Notes: generated by a model not told the origin, from the sequence alone. Counted from the stretch's first letter, positions 13,746 to 64,000 are shown. The stretch: DNA of 64,000 nt from Amphiduros pacificus (GCA_949316495.1 OX439007.1:12993479-13057478); one strand, 5' to 3'. Program-made: numbers and translations.

Positions 13746-13926
13746 TCTAATCTCTATACTGCTGCCTGAGTTTCTGACATGAATCAGCATCCTTACAAGT
13801 TTGCCATTAAAGCAGAATAATTCATCTTGATGGAAAGTTTTTCTCAAAATTAAAGGCATTTATTGTGATATTAAGCACAATCTTAATGACCTCCATCCAT
13901 TATAAATCCAAACTTTAAAAACTTAC

Positions 13927-52974
<39,048 letters not shown>

Positions 52975-53062
52975 TGTACCGTAATACTTATAGTTAGTTA
53001 ATATCTTCTCCGCAAACTTAAATTTCCATCCTATGAATTTTTCTCTTTTGTGACTGACATCG

Positions 53063-53092
53063 TACATCCTGGCATTCTCCTCCCAGCATGCA
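53063..53092 (-). other. 30-base near-copy of an exon 2 segment upstream of EYS
   Basis: Bases 53063-53092 match 51803-51832 inside exon 2 at 28 of 30 positions; in exon 2 they encode CMLGGECQDV. An acceptor-like CAG then GTGAAG precedes it on the minus strand. The string also contains CTCCCAGCATGCA, close to the known ZNF143/STAF binding motif, so it may be a regulatory site rather than an exon remnant. Confidence 0.4.
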
Positions 53093-53219
53093 CTGCTTCA
53101 CCTGAATCATAAATCCAATATCCTCTTTAACAAACAAGAAATAGTGACATTTCATCAGTGCGAGACAAGACATCTTTATAGTCACATGAAAATATGATAC
53201 ATCTACATGTACATGTACA

Positions 53220-53430
53220 ATGTAGCCACCCCAAAAATCACATCAAGGTCACACCCAAATCACAATAATGTCACCCCAAGCAAACTCCACCAGAGGGCGA
53301 CATGGTGAACCTATCAGTAATAGTTTGCGTGTGCCTCTGGTGGACAGTGTGCACCCCAAGGTCACCCAAAGGTCACACTAATGTCACACCAAGGTCACCC
53401 CAAGGTCACACTAATGTTACACCAAACATT
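53220..53430 (+). repeat. CCAAGGTCACACTAATGTCA short repeats
   Basis: A loose set of CACCCCAAGGTCACAC repeats interrupted by CACCAGAGGGCG. It lies upstream of the EYS start. No further structure is seen. Confidence 0.6.
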
Positions 53431-54459
53431 TTCCTGACCTTGCCTGGTCTTACATAATATTCATGACCAAAGAAAGATTTTGCTCCATGATTACATTCCA
53501 GCTAAGAAGCAGCATTTTCCAGTTCATCATAGCGTCCCTTTCATCAGGTACAATATTCCCTGTAATTCAGATTTCCTGGATCATTAAAGCTATAGCAAAG
53601 GATACCTGTCATTCCAAATGACAACTTTATATAGAGTAAAATATCAAATTATCCACGGCTAATGAACTGTCTGGATCTACATTCCTTATGTTTAGCATTA
53701 GCTTCAGGATCGATATTATCTGATAGGTATGAACATGTCCAGACTGCATCATGTACCCAGGAATCAACTTAACCCATATCTAAAACATTATCATATTTCT
53801 GTCAAATGTAAAAAATGTAAAAAAAAAAGTCTCATGAGAAGAAAAAAATAAAATAGTTTGTCATGATTTTCTTTTAATTGTAAGTTGACTATTTTAATGG
53901 TGATGGGATCAGGCTTTGTGACGTTACAAAGTATTAAAGCATGAGTTGAATCAATAATAATGCTTTACTTGTATAACTGCCATATTGTTCCATATTGGTA
54001 GGACATCGGGTCGGATATCTTAACCCACACATGTTACAGCTTGGTTTAGCTGACAATTGCCATTTTGTTCATGGAATCTGACCTTTAATTTGAAAGGTTC
54101 TGAAGGATTAGAACACAATTTGGCAAATACTGAACACTTCTTGACCCATACCTATTCCTGCCCAGTAGAATCTATTTTTTATATTTTGGCATAAGGCCAA
54201 GAATGAATATCAATTTCATCTAGATTCTTTGTGATGAACAGGGATAATCAAAGATTGGGGCAAATAAAAAAAAGTCTTCAATTTTCGATTGGACAGTCTA
54301 ACACAATTAAATGAACTCAAATCATCAATGTTCAAAATATGAAAGTTTTCAATAAAGAAATATATTGCATATTAATTTAACAGCTCATTTCACAAAAGAT
54401 TATTTTTGGCAAAGCATAAAATATAGATTTGGGGATAAACCTGAGTGTTTGACATTGAA

Positions 54460-55130
54460 GTTCAAACTTGACTGTTATCTCATAGAGGTTCAAACTTGAC
54501 TATTACCTCATAGAGGTTCAAACTTGACTGTTATCTCATAGAGGTTCAAACTTGACTGTTATCTCATAGAGGTTCAAACTTGACTATTACCTCATAGAGG
54601 TTCAAACTTGACTGTTATCTCATAGAGGTTCAAACTTGACTGTTATCTCATAGAGGTTCAAACTTGACTGTTAACTTATAGAGGTTCAAACTTGACTGTT
54701 ATCTCATAGAGGTTCAAACTTAACTGTTATCTCATAGAGGCTCAAACTTTAATAGCAGTTACATTGAGGTAACAAATTTACATTTAGGTTCAAACTTGAC
54801 TTATCATATAAAGCGTAGAACTTGACTGTTATCACACTGAGGTTCAAACTTTACTGTTATCACAATGAGGTTCAAACTTGACTGTTATCACACTGAGGTT
54901 CAAACTTGACTGTTATTATCACAATGAGGTTCAAACTTGACTGTTATTATCACAATGAGGTTCAAACTTGCCTGTTATCTCATAGAGGTTCAAACTTGAC
55001 TGTTATCTCATAGAGGTTCAAACTTGACTGTTATCTCATAGAGGCTCAAACTTGACTGTTATTATCACAATGAGGTTCAAACTTGACTGTTATCACAGAA
55101 GGGTTCAAACTTGGTTGTTATCACACAAGC
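54460..55130 (+). repeat. 28-bp minisatellite upstream of EYS
   Basis: About 23 copies of GGTTCAAACTTGACTGTTAT plus CTCATAGA, with a second unit type ending CACAATGA in the right half. It lies between EYS and the divergent exon at 55809 and is not linked to a visible splice site. Confidence 0.9.
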
Positions 55131-55808
55131 TTAAACATTACTTTAAGTACTTAAAACATTGAAGTATTTGAAAAAATAGATAACTTTAATATAAATATTT
55201 CCTGATATACTCTCTCTGTCAGACAAAAAAGGACCTTAACTCTGCAAGGAACTGCACATGTCTCCTACAGGCTATCTCAGCAAAAACTCTCCACAGGAAC
55301 CACAGCACATATTGCTAGATATCATACTGATTATTGCTTTCAAATAACAAACTTGTATGATTCCACCCATCATATTTTTTAGATAAATATATTTAAGTTT
55401 ATCTTAATGAAAGTAGCATATCTGTCATCTGCTTTGATAAAAAAGGTCATCATTACAATTTCTGCTTCTGTAGCTGGCAGACGAGAAGCTACAATATATT
55501 AAGAACATGAACCTATCTGTGTTGAGATATATTATAGTCACCTCGTCTTCTGATCACACACCAGGACTAGTCCATACTTGACTACTGTCTCATAATATAT
55601 ACTCCCTTATGATTTGATAATATTGATGTCAGAACTTGTCTATCTTTGCTTATTTTAGTCCTGTTGGTTGTCGGCCTGTTTCTGACCTTATAATAAACAA
55701 TAAGTTAAGTTCTCCACGTGAGTCTACTCACCTGTGTGCCATCTGTTACCCCGGGTGAATTAATTAATCAGCTGAGGGGTATGGATGTTAATGAGACAGC
55801 AGAGAGCG

Positions 55809-56036
55809 ATGGCAGACGATCCAAGCTTCGCGGCGTCTCGCCTGAGTGAGTCAGCGTCGCGGACACACCTGGCCGACCTTCAGCGTCAAGTCAAGTCCCG
55901 ACATGCCTTGCGCACCTTGTCACATCTAAGTGGTCTCACGTGGGATCCGAGCACGCGCCCAGTGTTCCAGAGGTCCCAATCAATTCATGGGCTCTCATTG
56001 ACGGCAGTCAGTCAGACAATGCGAACAGCAGACCTC
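55809..56036 (+). CDS. Probable first coding exon of an unrecognised gene
   Basis: An open frame starts at an ATG with purine at -3 and G at +4; two further in-frame ATGs lie at 55785 and 55791. It reads MADDPSFAASRLSESASRTH and goes on for 76 residues rich in Ser, Arg, Leu and His to SQTMRTAD, ending at a donor-like CTC then GTATGAGT. Local GC content is clearly higher than in the flanks and a CACGTG E-box lies at 55715-55720, both in favour of a real 5' exon. It points away from EYS, whose start is 2.8 kb to the left. No domain is recognised, no second exon was found, and it could belong to a large gene that continues past the LINE. Confidence 0.5.
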
Positions 56037-57018
56037 GTATGAGTATTAATATTTACTTATTTGACAAAATATATGTGTCACACAAGTTGGTACATCTGAC
56101 TTACATTCCTCACGACTCCTTGACAAATTATTTTATTCTTCATTGAAAATATCTATGTCTAACAAATTACAAGATAATAAGTCTTTTAAGAAACTAGAGT
56201 AAAAAAATACATAGCAACATTTAAGCACCAGTATATTTTAAACCTTATTTAGGGCACTGTCAAAATCGTAAGCTGTATTATTTTAAGCCTGCTGATTACT
56301 CTTAAACCGGAGAGCAATAATAAATTGAGTTATATTGCTCTCAGCTCTTACCAAGTCATCAAGTGAGATAAGATGATTACAACAATTCCTTTTCATATAC
56401 AATTTCTTTATAAATATCATACTCTTAGATTGAATGTTTATTGTCAGTTATATCATCATGAGACGATTAACTTATTAAAATAAGTCAATCTTCCATCTAC
56501 GAAAACATTTTGTCAGGTTCTGAAATCAACAGCAGTCAAATTCTCTTATGTTCTAGATGCTGTCGGATTTAAAAGTAGATTGTTTTCTTATATCATCTAA
56601 TATCTGCTTGAGTAGAGCTTGTCCTGCCCCCTTACTATCTTATCAAATAATTTCTATTAACCAAAAGATATTTTATGTAATGTTTTCTCCTTCTATTACC
56701 AGAAGATAAATAAATAAGATGCTCATTGTTTTGTTTATCTTTCAATTAATTATCTAGCCAACTGATTATTTAAAAAAGAAACTTTCAATCGTTCGCATTT
56801 CCCTTTTCAAAATGTATACCACAAATATAAAATCACCAGGTATTTCTTTAAATTTTATTTATAAATTTTTTTAATACATTAGTTTCTTCAGTGATCAACT
56901 GGCGTGAATCAAGTTTACTTGACAAAGATCGATGCTTTGTTTGGAAGCTACAGGTTTACAAAGACTGACCAGGAAGTTTCCAACCAGTATTTATAAAGGA
57001 TTGGAGGTACCACATGTT

Positions 57019-57080
57019 ATAATAATAATAAAATTTATATAGTGCTGATACCAGACAAGTCTGTTCATAGCGCTGAAATG
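57019..57080 (-). mobile_element. 3'-end scrap of a CR1/L2-like LINE
   Basis: On the minus strand it reads GGTATCAGCACTATATAAAT followed by TTTATTATTATT, closely matching the 3' end of the LINE at 57780-61925 (TATCAGTGCTATATAAGTTT then ATTATT repeats). It is a severely 5'-truncated copy in opposite orientation. Confidence 0.55.
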
Positions 57081-58132
57081 TTATAGCGCTGAAATCTTAT
57101 GTTATGGGCATGCTGTATTTACGGGAAAGGTGGATGTCTGCTGAGTTGTTTCCAATTCCCGCTGATTATCAGTTATCAAAGGCTGTGGGTTGTGTCATCA
57201 TGTCCATGTGATAATTGAAAAGAAAGACCACAAGTCACTTTTCGAAAAGAGTAGGGCATTGAGTCCCGGTGATGTCTGATCTAATATAGTTTAAACAACC
57301 ACATCCAATCACAAATGTTATGTATGTATAGTTTTCATTTTCTAGATCAAAACAAACATTTATTACACACATTTTTGCTGTGAGTCAGAAATTCTAGAAG
57401 TTAGTTACCATCCCCCCAATAATATTTAGACGGGGCATATTATATCTGATATCTGTGACATCAGACAATGGGCCAATCCTTCCATTCAATGTCACAACAC
57501 TCAGCAGTCATATCAATATAGGCCTAAAAAATAAACGTGGATGTGAATCATATTTCACTACTTGTACTTCATGCTAATTATATAACGAAGTACCTCCACA
57601 CGTATTGAATTAACCAGGGCATATTTACCATGAAGAAAATCATTAAACAATTTCCCTTTTGCAATAATCAAATTGAAATGGCAAAGCAAATGCGAAAAAA
57701 GCTTTATATCAAAATCACATCAGAGTGTCGATGTTTTAAAAGGGCAAGTGGACAATGAATGAATGAATCGGGTGAACTACCCTTTCAAACCAATAGTTTG
57801 CACCAACCCACTGTAAATACTATGGAGCTCCTGGAAGCATCCATACTAATCAAGGGTAGAAGGATAACGTTTGTGGTTATCTACTGACCTGAACCCTAAG
57901 ATGGGAATAGGTACACCTACTCTGAGTGCTATGATGAATTTACCAACTGATGGCGCACTATGGTGCTTTTACTCATGAGGTTGTTTTCCTAGGTTATTAC
58001 AATTTCTATGTCCATAAACCAAATAAGCCTGATGTCTTCAGGTTTGATGATGTCCTATCCACATTTGACATGACTCAGCGGATCAAGGAACCAACCCACA
58101 GGCTTGGAAATACAAGATTTATAAGAGCCACC

Positions 58133-59247
58133 TTAAAGGGCCAGTTCCTAATAATCTTACCTTATTTTCTTTTAACATGTAATGAAAGATATGGTAATAA
58201 GATATCATACCACACACATCATACCTACATTAATCTAGCCAACTGTTTATTTACAAAGTGGATCTTTGTTGTGGCAGCAGGCTTTCCTGGAAAGAAAGGT
58301 CGGGTTCGGGAGGGTAATAAAACTTTGGAGGATTATACGTCATGAGTGTAACTCCTTATCCCGGGAAACTGGGTCCACAATGGTTGGTGAAGCCGGACCC
58401 TCAACATGTATTCAAAATAAGCCGCCCTGATTGTCAAGGGAATTGTGTGTTGTAAACAAAAGTAATTGACAAAAGGTCAATTTTTTAATGGAAAACATTT
58501 ACCAAAATGTTGTCAAATTGGAAGAAAATGGTCCTTAATTTTAAACCTCTTTTAACTCTTGTTTTATATGTACATGTTTGTGATATGCAGGTCTTTTCAA
58601 GATTTTAAACTTTGAGCATGTTGATTATGTACTTTGTGGTCCATATAAATGACTGAAAAATAAGATAAATCAAATTGCATGGCCATGGTACTTGTTATGT
58701 TTTCATAAATGTTAATTAGCATAGTGAGTTATGTTGTGTTAAGACATACTGTCTGCTATCATAACATATACTATTTTGATTAGTTGAAGATCATCCCCAC
58801 TGTCAGACTGTCAGGGGTGGAGAGGGGGGGGGGGGTTAAATCGCCATCCCTGAACTTTACCCTGCTCAATAAAGCAGCCTGAAGATGGCTCAGACCCACT
58901 TCTTCTGTCCTCAGATGATCCGAATAAACTTTGGCCTTCTATTATGTCAGAAACACTTGTTGAACTCTCACTATCTGTAAAATCTCCCTCTGACTCCATA
59001 ATGCTGGGCTAGGGGTTTTCCCAAAATGTTACACTCTCTACGTCACCATCCCACATGACGGGGTAAAAAAATCCGGACTGACTTTGGAGATATGTCATGA
59101 TCCAAACTTCGAGGTGAAATTTGATCATCACAACGTTTAGATACACTTGAAATATGTGAGATGACTGTTGGCAACCAAATGGACGAATTTGTGACAGAAA
59201 ACACATGGTTTGGGGTTCAACCCAATTATTAGGAACTGGCCCTTTAA
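58133..59247. mobile_element. TTAA-flanked DNA transposon, non-autonomous, nested in the LINE
   Basis: Perfect 19-base terminal inverted repeats (AGGGCCAGTTCCTAATAAT at 58137-58155 and its complement at 59225-59243) are flanked on both sides by TTAA (58133-58136 and 59244-59247). The LINE frame resumes on the other side, which confirms insertion. TTAA duplication is the mark of piggyBac and a few other superfamilies such as Kolobok. The 1107-base body has no frame long enough for a transposase; a 62-codon minus-strand frame (58811-58999) begins MESEGDFTDSESSTSVSD, acidic and Ser-rich like some transposase N-termini, but this is weak. Superfamily unresolved. Confidence 0.85.
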
Positions 59248-61072
59248 GAAGAGGCTTGAGAGAAAAATGAACAGAACAAACCTTTACATTGACAAAGAAT
59301 TATATAATACCCAAATGATTAAACGAATTCTTTACTTAAGTCATTTGGTTGAAATGCACAGGCATTACCTGAAAAAAACCTTTCAGGTCATTGATTTGGT
59401 CATGCACAAAGTTAAGGATACTCCCAATGCCCATAAAGAAAACTTCTCAAGCAGAGAAGTTCAATACCTTTTTTTCTGAAGAAAAATGAAAAAAATCTGT
59501 AATGATATGGATAATGTACCAATCACAGCATTTTCTTCACCAGATGGCATGGTGAACAATGACAGTTGTTCTCGACCTGACACTATGCCACTTGATAGGT
59601 TCATCCCCTTGACAACTGAGGATATTCGTAAACTGGTAAGGAAGGCTGCAAAGAAGTCATGTTAACAAGACCCAGTACATTCATAAGTACCACATGACCT
59701 CATTGACGACCTCCTCCCTCAGTAGTACCTGCTATGAAGATTGTAATAATTGCACCTCTCTTGAAGAAATTTGGGCTGGAACTCATTGAGAAGAATTACA
59801 GGCCTGTCCCAAGCCTTACCTACATTTCTAAACTTACTGAGAGGGCAGTGGCTGATCAACTAGTTCCTCATCTGGTAAGAAATGGACTGACTGATAAATT
59901 CCAATCAGCCTACAAAGAGTATCACAGCACTGAGACCACCTCACCGAGGGTGCAGAATGACATCCTGTATGATCTTGACAAGAAGTCAGTAATTTTGTTA
60001 CTACTTTGACCTTTCAGCTGCTTTTGATACCATTGCTTTTCAAATATTGTTTAAGAGGTTGGAATCAAGATGCAAGGTCAGGGGTCATGCTCTTGCCTGG
60101 ATCAGGTCATACCTAATGGACAGGAAGCAATGTGTCAAGGTGATATGTCATAGATACTTAAGTATGGGGTCGCACAAGGATCTGGCCCTGGTCCCATTCT
60201 TTTCACAATCTGTATGTCCCCATTGGACGATATCCTGGCTAGGTATGGGCTCAACTATCATATGCTCAACTATCATATCAGATGATACTCAGATTTACAT
60301 CCCTATTGATCACGGATCTGGTCAGCAAGTAGAAATTTGTAGACAGAGGCTTGGAAAATCTGTCTGTGAAGCATTTTTAATCACTAATAACATGAAAATT
60401 ATTGACAGAAAAACTAAGAGGCTCATCTGTACTGATGGATATGGTACTGCTGTTAGCCAAACTATCAGCACTGTCAGGATAGGTGTTACTGATATCACAC
60501 CTAGTGAGTCTGTGGTTAGCCTTCGTATTACTTTTGACTCCAAAATGGACATTAAGGATCAAATTAAGAAAATATATAAAAAGGGACATTATCACATTAG
60601 GAATTTGGCAGCCATTAGTCAGTGTCTTGACAAGAAAACAGCTGTAACAGTGAAAAAGGCAGGGATCCTCAAAAATAAGCCAGACGACGATCACAGAAAA
60701 CAGCTGTAACAGTGAAAAAGGCAGGGATCCTCAAGAATAAGCCAGACGACGATCACAGAAAACAGCTGTAACAGTGAAAAAGGCAAGGATCCTCAAGAAT
60801 AAGCCAGATGACGATCACAGAAAACAGCTGTAACATTAACTCATGCTTTTGTTACATCTACCTTTGACTATGGAAATTGTCTCCTTGCTGGTCTCCCACA
60901 ATCAGATATTAAGAAGTTGCAATATCTGCAGAACTCTGCTGCACGTGTAGTGGGACAGATTAAAAAGTTGATATATCAGAGAACTTGAAGGAATTGCACT
61001 AGTGCCCCATTTATGCTAGGATTGACTTCAAAATTCTCCTTATGACTTGGAAGACAGTAAAGGGATTGCCCA

Positions 61073-61640
61073 GGTAACACACAACTTAGAAACAACGTTG
61101 TGAGAACGTAGAAATAAGGTTTTGTTTTGTCTTTCTACGTTTTTGCAACATTCTGAGCGCGTTAAAGGATAACGTTGTGGTCTTACCTAATAACAACATT
61201 GTTGTTTTACATGCTGACAACGTTGTCAGCATGTTGTCTTGCAATGTTTTTTTTGCAACGTGCTTCAATGTGGTGAGCATGGTGAAGAAAACTGGTGGGG
61301 ATTATTAAATTGGCCAATAGGTGGCTGCAGTACTACAGAAAATGGCGACCTGTAACAACATGTCTTTTGTTGTGATAGAAGTTTATTGCTATTATCTTCT
61401 GCAATATATATGCATATAATTTCAGACAATGTCAAAAATTGAGGTCAAACAAAGTTCAAGCTACCCGTGCAGTTTGTGGCTGATACAGATCTCTCCTGGG
61501 AGTGCAAATTTATATCTTGTTGCATGCAACTTATCTTTTTACTCTATCATAATTTCAATTTGTCATGATGTTCATATATTGCAAAGCTTTCAATACACCA
61601 AATTATAGAATTGATGCTTAATACCTTTAAATGGTAAGGC
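61073..61640. mobile_element. Insertion within the LINE, unclassified
   Basis: The LINE peptide runs AWKTVKGLP-like up to about 61072 and resumes with PPYLHDLLLLKQ at about 61645, where family members are continuous, so about 570 bases are inserted. The left part is rich in CAACGTTGTG-type palindromes, including a perfect 22-base palindrome at 61211-61232 (ATGCTGACAAC and its complement). Ends and target duplication could not be fixed. Confidence 0.5.
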
Positions 61641-61925
61641 ACCTCCTTACTTGCATGATCTACTCTTATTGAAACAGAATGATTGGGGCTTGAGATCCAA
61701 GGATGGTTCTTATCTACCTGTTTCTAATACCCGTCTGAAAACAGTTGGTGATAGGGCTTTCTCTTCTATTGAATCCAGATTATGGAATGCCTTCCCTACT
61801 GACATTAGGATTAGTACTTCAGTCACTATTTTTAAGAGGAGACTGAAACGCCTTTTCAGAAAGTGTGTTCTGAGCACAGCACGACAGTCTCGTATCAGTG
61901 CTATATAAGTTTTATTATTATTATG

Positions 61926-63061
61926 AATGAATGAAATGAACGATTGAATGAATGGCAGACACATCGATATGACCAAGTTATTCAGTGCCATACATTCATA
62001 ACAATTGGTAATATACAAAAGAGGTTCCTGAAAAAATAGCTCATAAAATGCCATTAAGAGATTCAGTTAAAACCTAAGGGACTAGGCTACCTAAATTTTG
62101 TTGATTGGCTGGACTAACCAATTTATTTCTGGACTAGTGTATCTACATACTTAATTAAAAAAAGTTACTCAGTATCTAAGCAAGCATGGAGAGTAATTAC
62201 AGGTCTTGAGGGACCATTTGCACTTTTACAATCACCATTACCCTAAACAGTGTTTAAGGATAATGACCTTGTAATAGGACATGACTTAAAATAAACTTGC
62301 TCTTGTGGAGTATTGCCTCAATCAACATGATATTCTATATAATTCATTGTAGACCTACCACAATGGCTTTTAAACAGGCAAAAATATCTTTTTCAATAAT
62401 ATCATCCATGACTACATTTTGCCATGATATGGTCACATGGGTTCAGAACCTCCATGACATCTCTGTGTGTGCATGACCTTGCATCTTCAACATTTGTACA
62501 TTCATTTAAGATAAAGATTGCACTATGAGCAACTTGAGTAAATGATGTGTTGAGAAATATTTTTTATAATGTAAGGATATTATATATGGTTCTATTCAGA
62601 CTTTTCACAGATTTAAATAACAACAAAATATGAGAACAAATCCTGTACAGAAAAGGGTGGTGGACATTTAGTTCACCCTGCAGTTAGAAAAGGATCCCTG
62701 AGGTGATTTATATGTGATGAAGAAACAGGATATCCGTTATAACGCGTTAACCCTCCCATTAAGCGAGGGCAGAAAAGACTTGATGGTCTTGAAGTTTTAT
62801 GGGATTTTTATGGCCAAAATATCGCAATGTCATGTCTACACGGTCTCCAGTGATATTGTAGCGTACACTTTGGGCTCTACTGTAGATCTGTAATACTGTC
62901 TGCAGATTATAGTTATGATACTACAGTTTACTCGACTTGCAATTGTGAATAACTAAATTTATGTCCATCTATAATTTATATGTTTACTTTATAATCTACA
63001 GTTTGTATGTTACTTTGATCTACAAGAGCCACTTTTCATCAACAACAGTGACCTCACATAC
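61926..63061. other. Non-coding DNA, nothing recognised
   Basis: About 1.1 kb of AT-rich sequence with a short GAATGAATGAA run at the left edge from the LINE tail. No exon, RNA gene or clear repeat was seen. Confidence 0.5.
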
Positions 63062-63402
63062 TTGATGAGATCCTGGTGATATAACCACTAGGTGGCAGGC
63101 CGTGTCGCATACACAGTCATATGTACAGGTGGCGCTCTGCTCACACTCTGTGAAAATGGTACAGGGTTTGCACTGACCTCCTGCCATCACCGTAGAGTTC
63201 TCACAGGTGTACCCCTCAGTATGAATGAGCACTTTGAAACCATTAAACGTGTCCACCGGGTTAATCAGATCAATCGTCATGAAGATATTCTGGTGATGCA
63301 TGACACAGGTGGACAGTTGCCCATCGGTGATGTTCTTATATGGAACAGGATCAATATCGCCATCACATGGACACTCACTTGACACAGTTATGAGATTTAC
63401 AT
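63062..63402 (-). CDS. Internal exon of an unrecognised cysteine-rich gene
   Basis: Acceptor (T-rich tract then CAG) at 63403 and donor AA then GTATGT at 63061 bound a 341-base exon that is open only in the frame VNLITVSSECPCDGD and onward, about 113 residues. It has eleven cysteines, including CKPC, CEQSATC and CVCDTAC, and a segment NITDGQLSTCVMHHQNIFMT followed by VDTFNGFKVLIHTEG. That second part recalls the discoidin/fucolectin-like galactose-binding domains (NI.DG..STC, then a strand with F.V.I) common upstream of EGFs in molluscan proteins, but this is only a resemblance. Other exons must lie beyond the window or in unrecognised sequence nearby. Confidence 0.55.
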
Positions 63403-64000
63403 CTGAAAAAATGCAGTTGTCATCATGTGTAAAACAAAAATCTAAATTATCAGAATACTATAATATATTGGAATATATGATAACAACCCAGTTGTGTTCC
63501 TGCATACAGTAACATACATATGCTGAAATATGTTTACAATTTATATTATTTTATTATAATCCTTTGGAGTTTCGGAATGCTCTTTGAATATATTTTGTCA
63601 AACTTAGTAAATCACATTCTAATACCAAATGAAAATATTGGATGTTCTTTATGAAACTCACCTTCCAGTTGATCAGCACTCAAAAGCTATCTAGCCATGT
63701 GAGGTATCACATGTTTCTGGTTTACTCTATCTTATTAATTATTTGAACTCGGGTTATTATTGCTCTATTTTTATCAACAATGTGTCATTTGGAAAGTTTC
63801 CTCACAAAAATTGAAATTATAAATATAATTGATTGTAACAGCTACTGGCACCCATTTAATTGATGTGATAAAAATTTCAATTTGTCCAAGTACATCTGCG
63901 GCTGCATTTTGAAAATTTTCTTTTTTAAAAAAAGAGTCCTGATAATGATTATTGGCCATCTTGTGCAAAGATAACAAGAAAGTCTTTAAAAAAAAAAGAA
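63403..64000. other. Intron or intergenic DNA at the window edge
   Basis: AT-rich sequence upstream of the cysteine-rich exon. The tract just right of 63402 is a normal acceptor region. No further exon of that gene was recognised before the window ends. Confidence 0.5.

Larger units (their letters stand above)
7717..13926. other. Intergenic or EYS 3' region without recognised exons
   Basis: Between the PRDX6 polyadenylation signal and EYS exon 44 I see only AT-rich DNA, dispersed repeats and short tandem arrays. A pair of related copies (family C) lies at about 10680-10870 and 13000-13255, sharing GTGTCAAGAT.TAA.TAAAC and GTGAGCATGTGCAG. The unlocated last coding exon(s) and the 3' untranslated region of EYS should lie here. 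Confidence 0.6.
57780..61925 (+). mobile_element. Decayed CR1/L2-like LINE with nested insertions
   Basis: Fragments in order: end of an apurinic endonuclease domain (about 57800-58132, with HYGAFTHEVVFLG, DVFRFDDVLSTFD and RIKEPTHRLGNT); a linker (59248-59478); reverse transcriptase (about 59640-60960) with [54 protein letters not shown] and the catalytic box as SDDTQIYIP; and the C-terminal tail (61640-61908) with LKTVGDRAFSSIESRLWNAF. It ends in GCTATATAAG plus ATT repeats, as CR1/L2 elements do. The copy is inactive: several frameshifts and stops, the Y/F-A-D-D box changed, a 62-bp segment present three times (60648-60833), a TTAA element in it and a second insertion at about 61073-61640. 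The 5' end is missing. Confidence 0.85.

Noticed and set aside
58811-58999. Acidic minus-strand frame MESEGDFTDS in the TTAA element as an intact transposase
   Set aside because: Only 62 codons, with no catalytic residues or continuation in the element. At most a remnant N-terminus.

Overview
The window is animal nuclear DNA: spliced genes with GT-AG introns, AT-rich introns, tRNA-derived SINEs, a LINE and very abundant minisatellites. The SINE tails and the rho-like AAGGTCA and ACGG-rich repeats resemble those of molluscs, so a mollusc, perhaps a bivalve, is my best guess. That placement is inference and was not tested.

Layout. (1) 1090-7536, plus strand: a complete six-exon 1-Cys peroxiredoxin (PRDX6 type, 227 aa) with a TATA-like box and a polyadenylation signal. 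(2) 7.7-13.9 kb: non-coding repeats, which should hide the last exon(s) of the next gene. (3) 13927-52974, minus strand: a 39-kb gene with 44 exons that I could join in phase. It encodes at least 3083 aa: signal peptide, about 50 EGF-like modules, a Thr/Ser-rich spacer, then laminin-G and EGF modules. N-terminal motifs and domain order match eyes shut (EYS/spacemaker), a secreted matrix protein of photoreceptors. Its C-terminal end was not found. (4) 53-56 kb: upstream non-coding DNA with a 28-bp minisatellite, then a probable first exon of an unrecognised plus-strand gene (55809-56036). (5) 57.8-61.9 kb: a decayed CR1/L2-like LINE interrupted by a 1.1-kb TTAA-flanked element and by a second insertion. 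(6) 63062-63402, minus strand: one exon of an unrecognised cysteine-rich gene.

The most unusual feature is the relation of the minisatellites to splice sites. Three arrays have a 5' splice site in every unit (PRDX6 exon 3, 39 bp; EYS exon 5, 81 bp; EYS exon 32, 48 bp). Two have a 3' splice site in every unit (EYS exon 34, about 84 bp; EYS exon 28, 21 bp). Several more begin or end within a few bases of a junction. Each array therefore offers the spliceosome many near-identical sites: in PRDX6 they add 13 codons each in frame, while in EYS exon 32 the first wrong choice brings in a stop codon. Whether this is used, tolerated or only a by-product of how introns grow in this genome cannot be told from sequence alone. 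Other notable items are a 220-bp AT-cored palindrome inside an EYS intron and a 2.85-kb 30-bp minisatellite containing an internal duplication 41 units apart.
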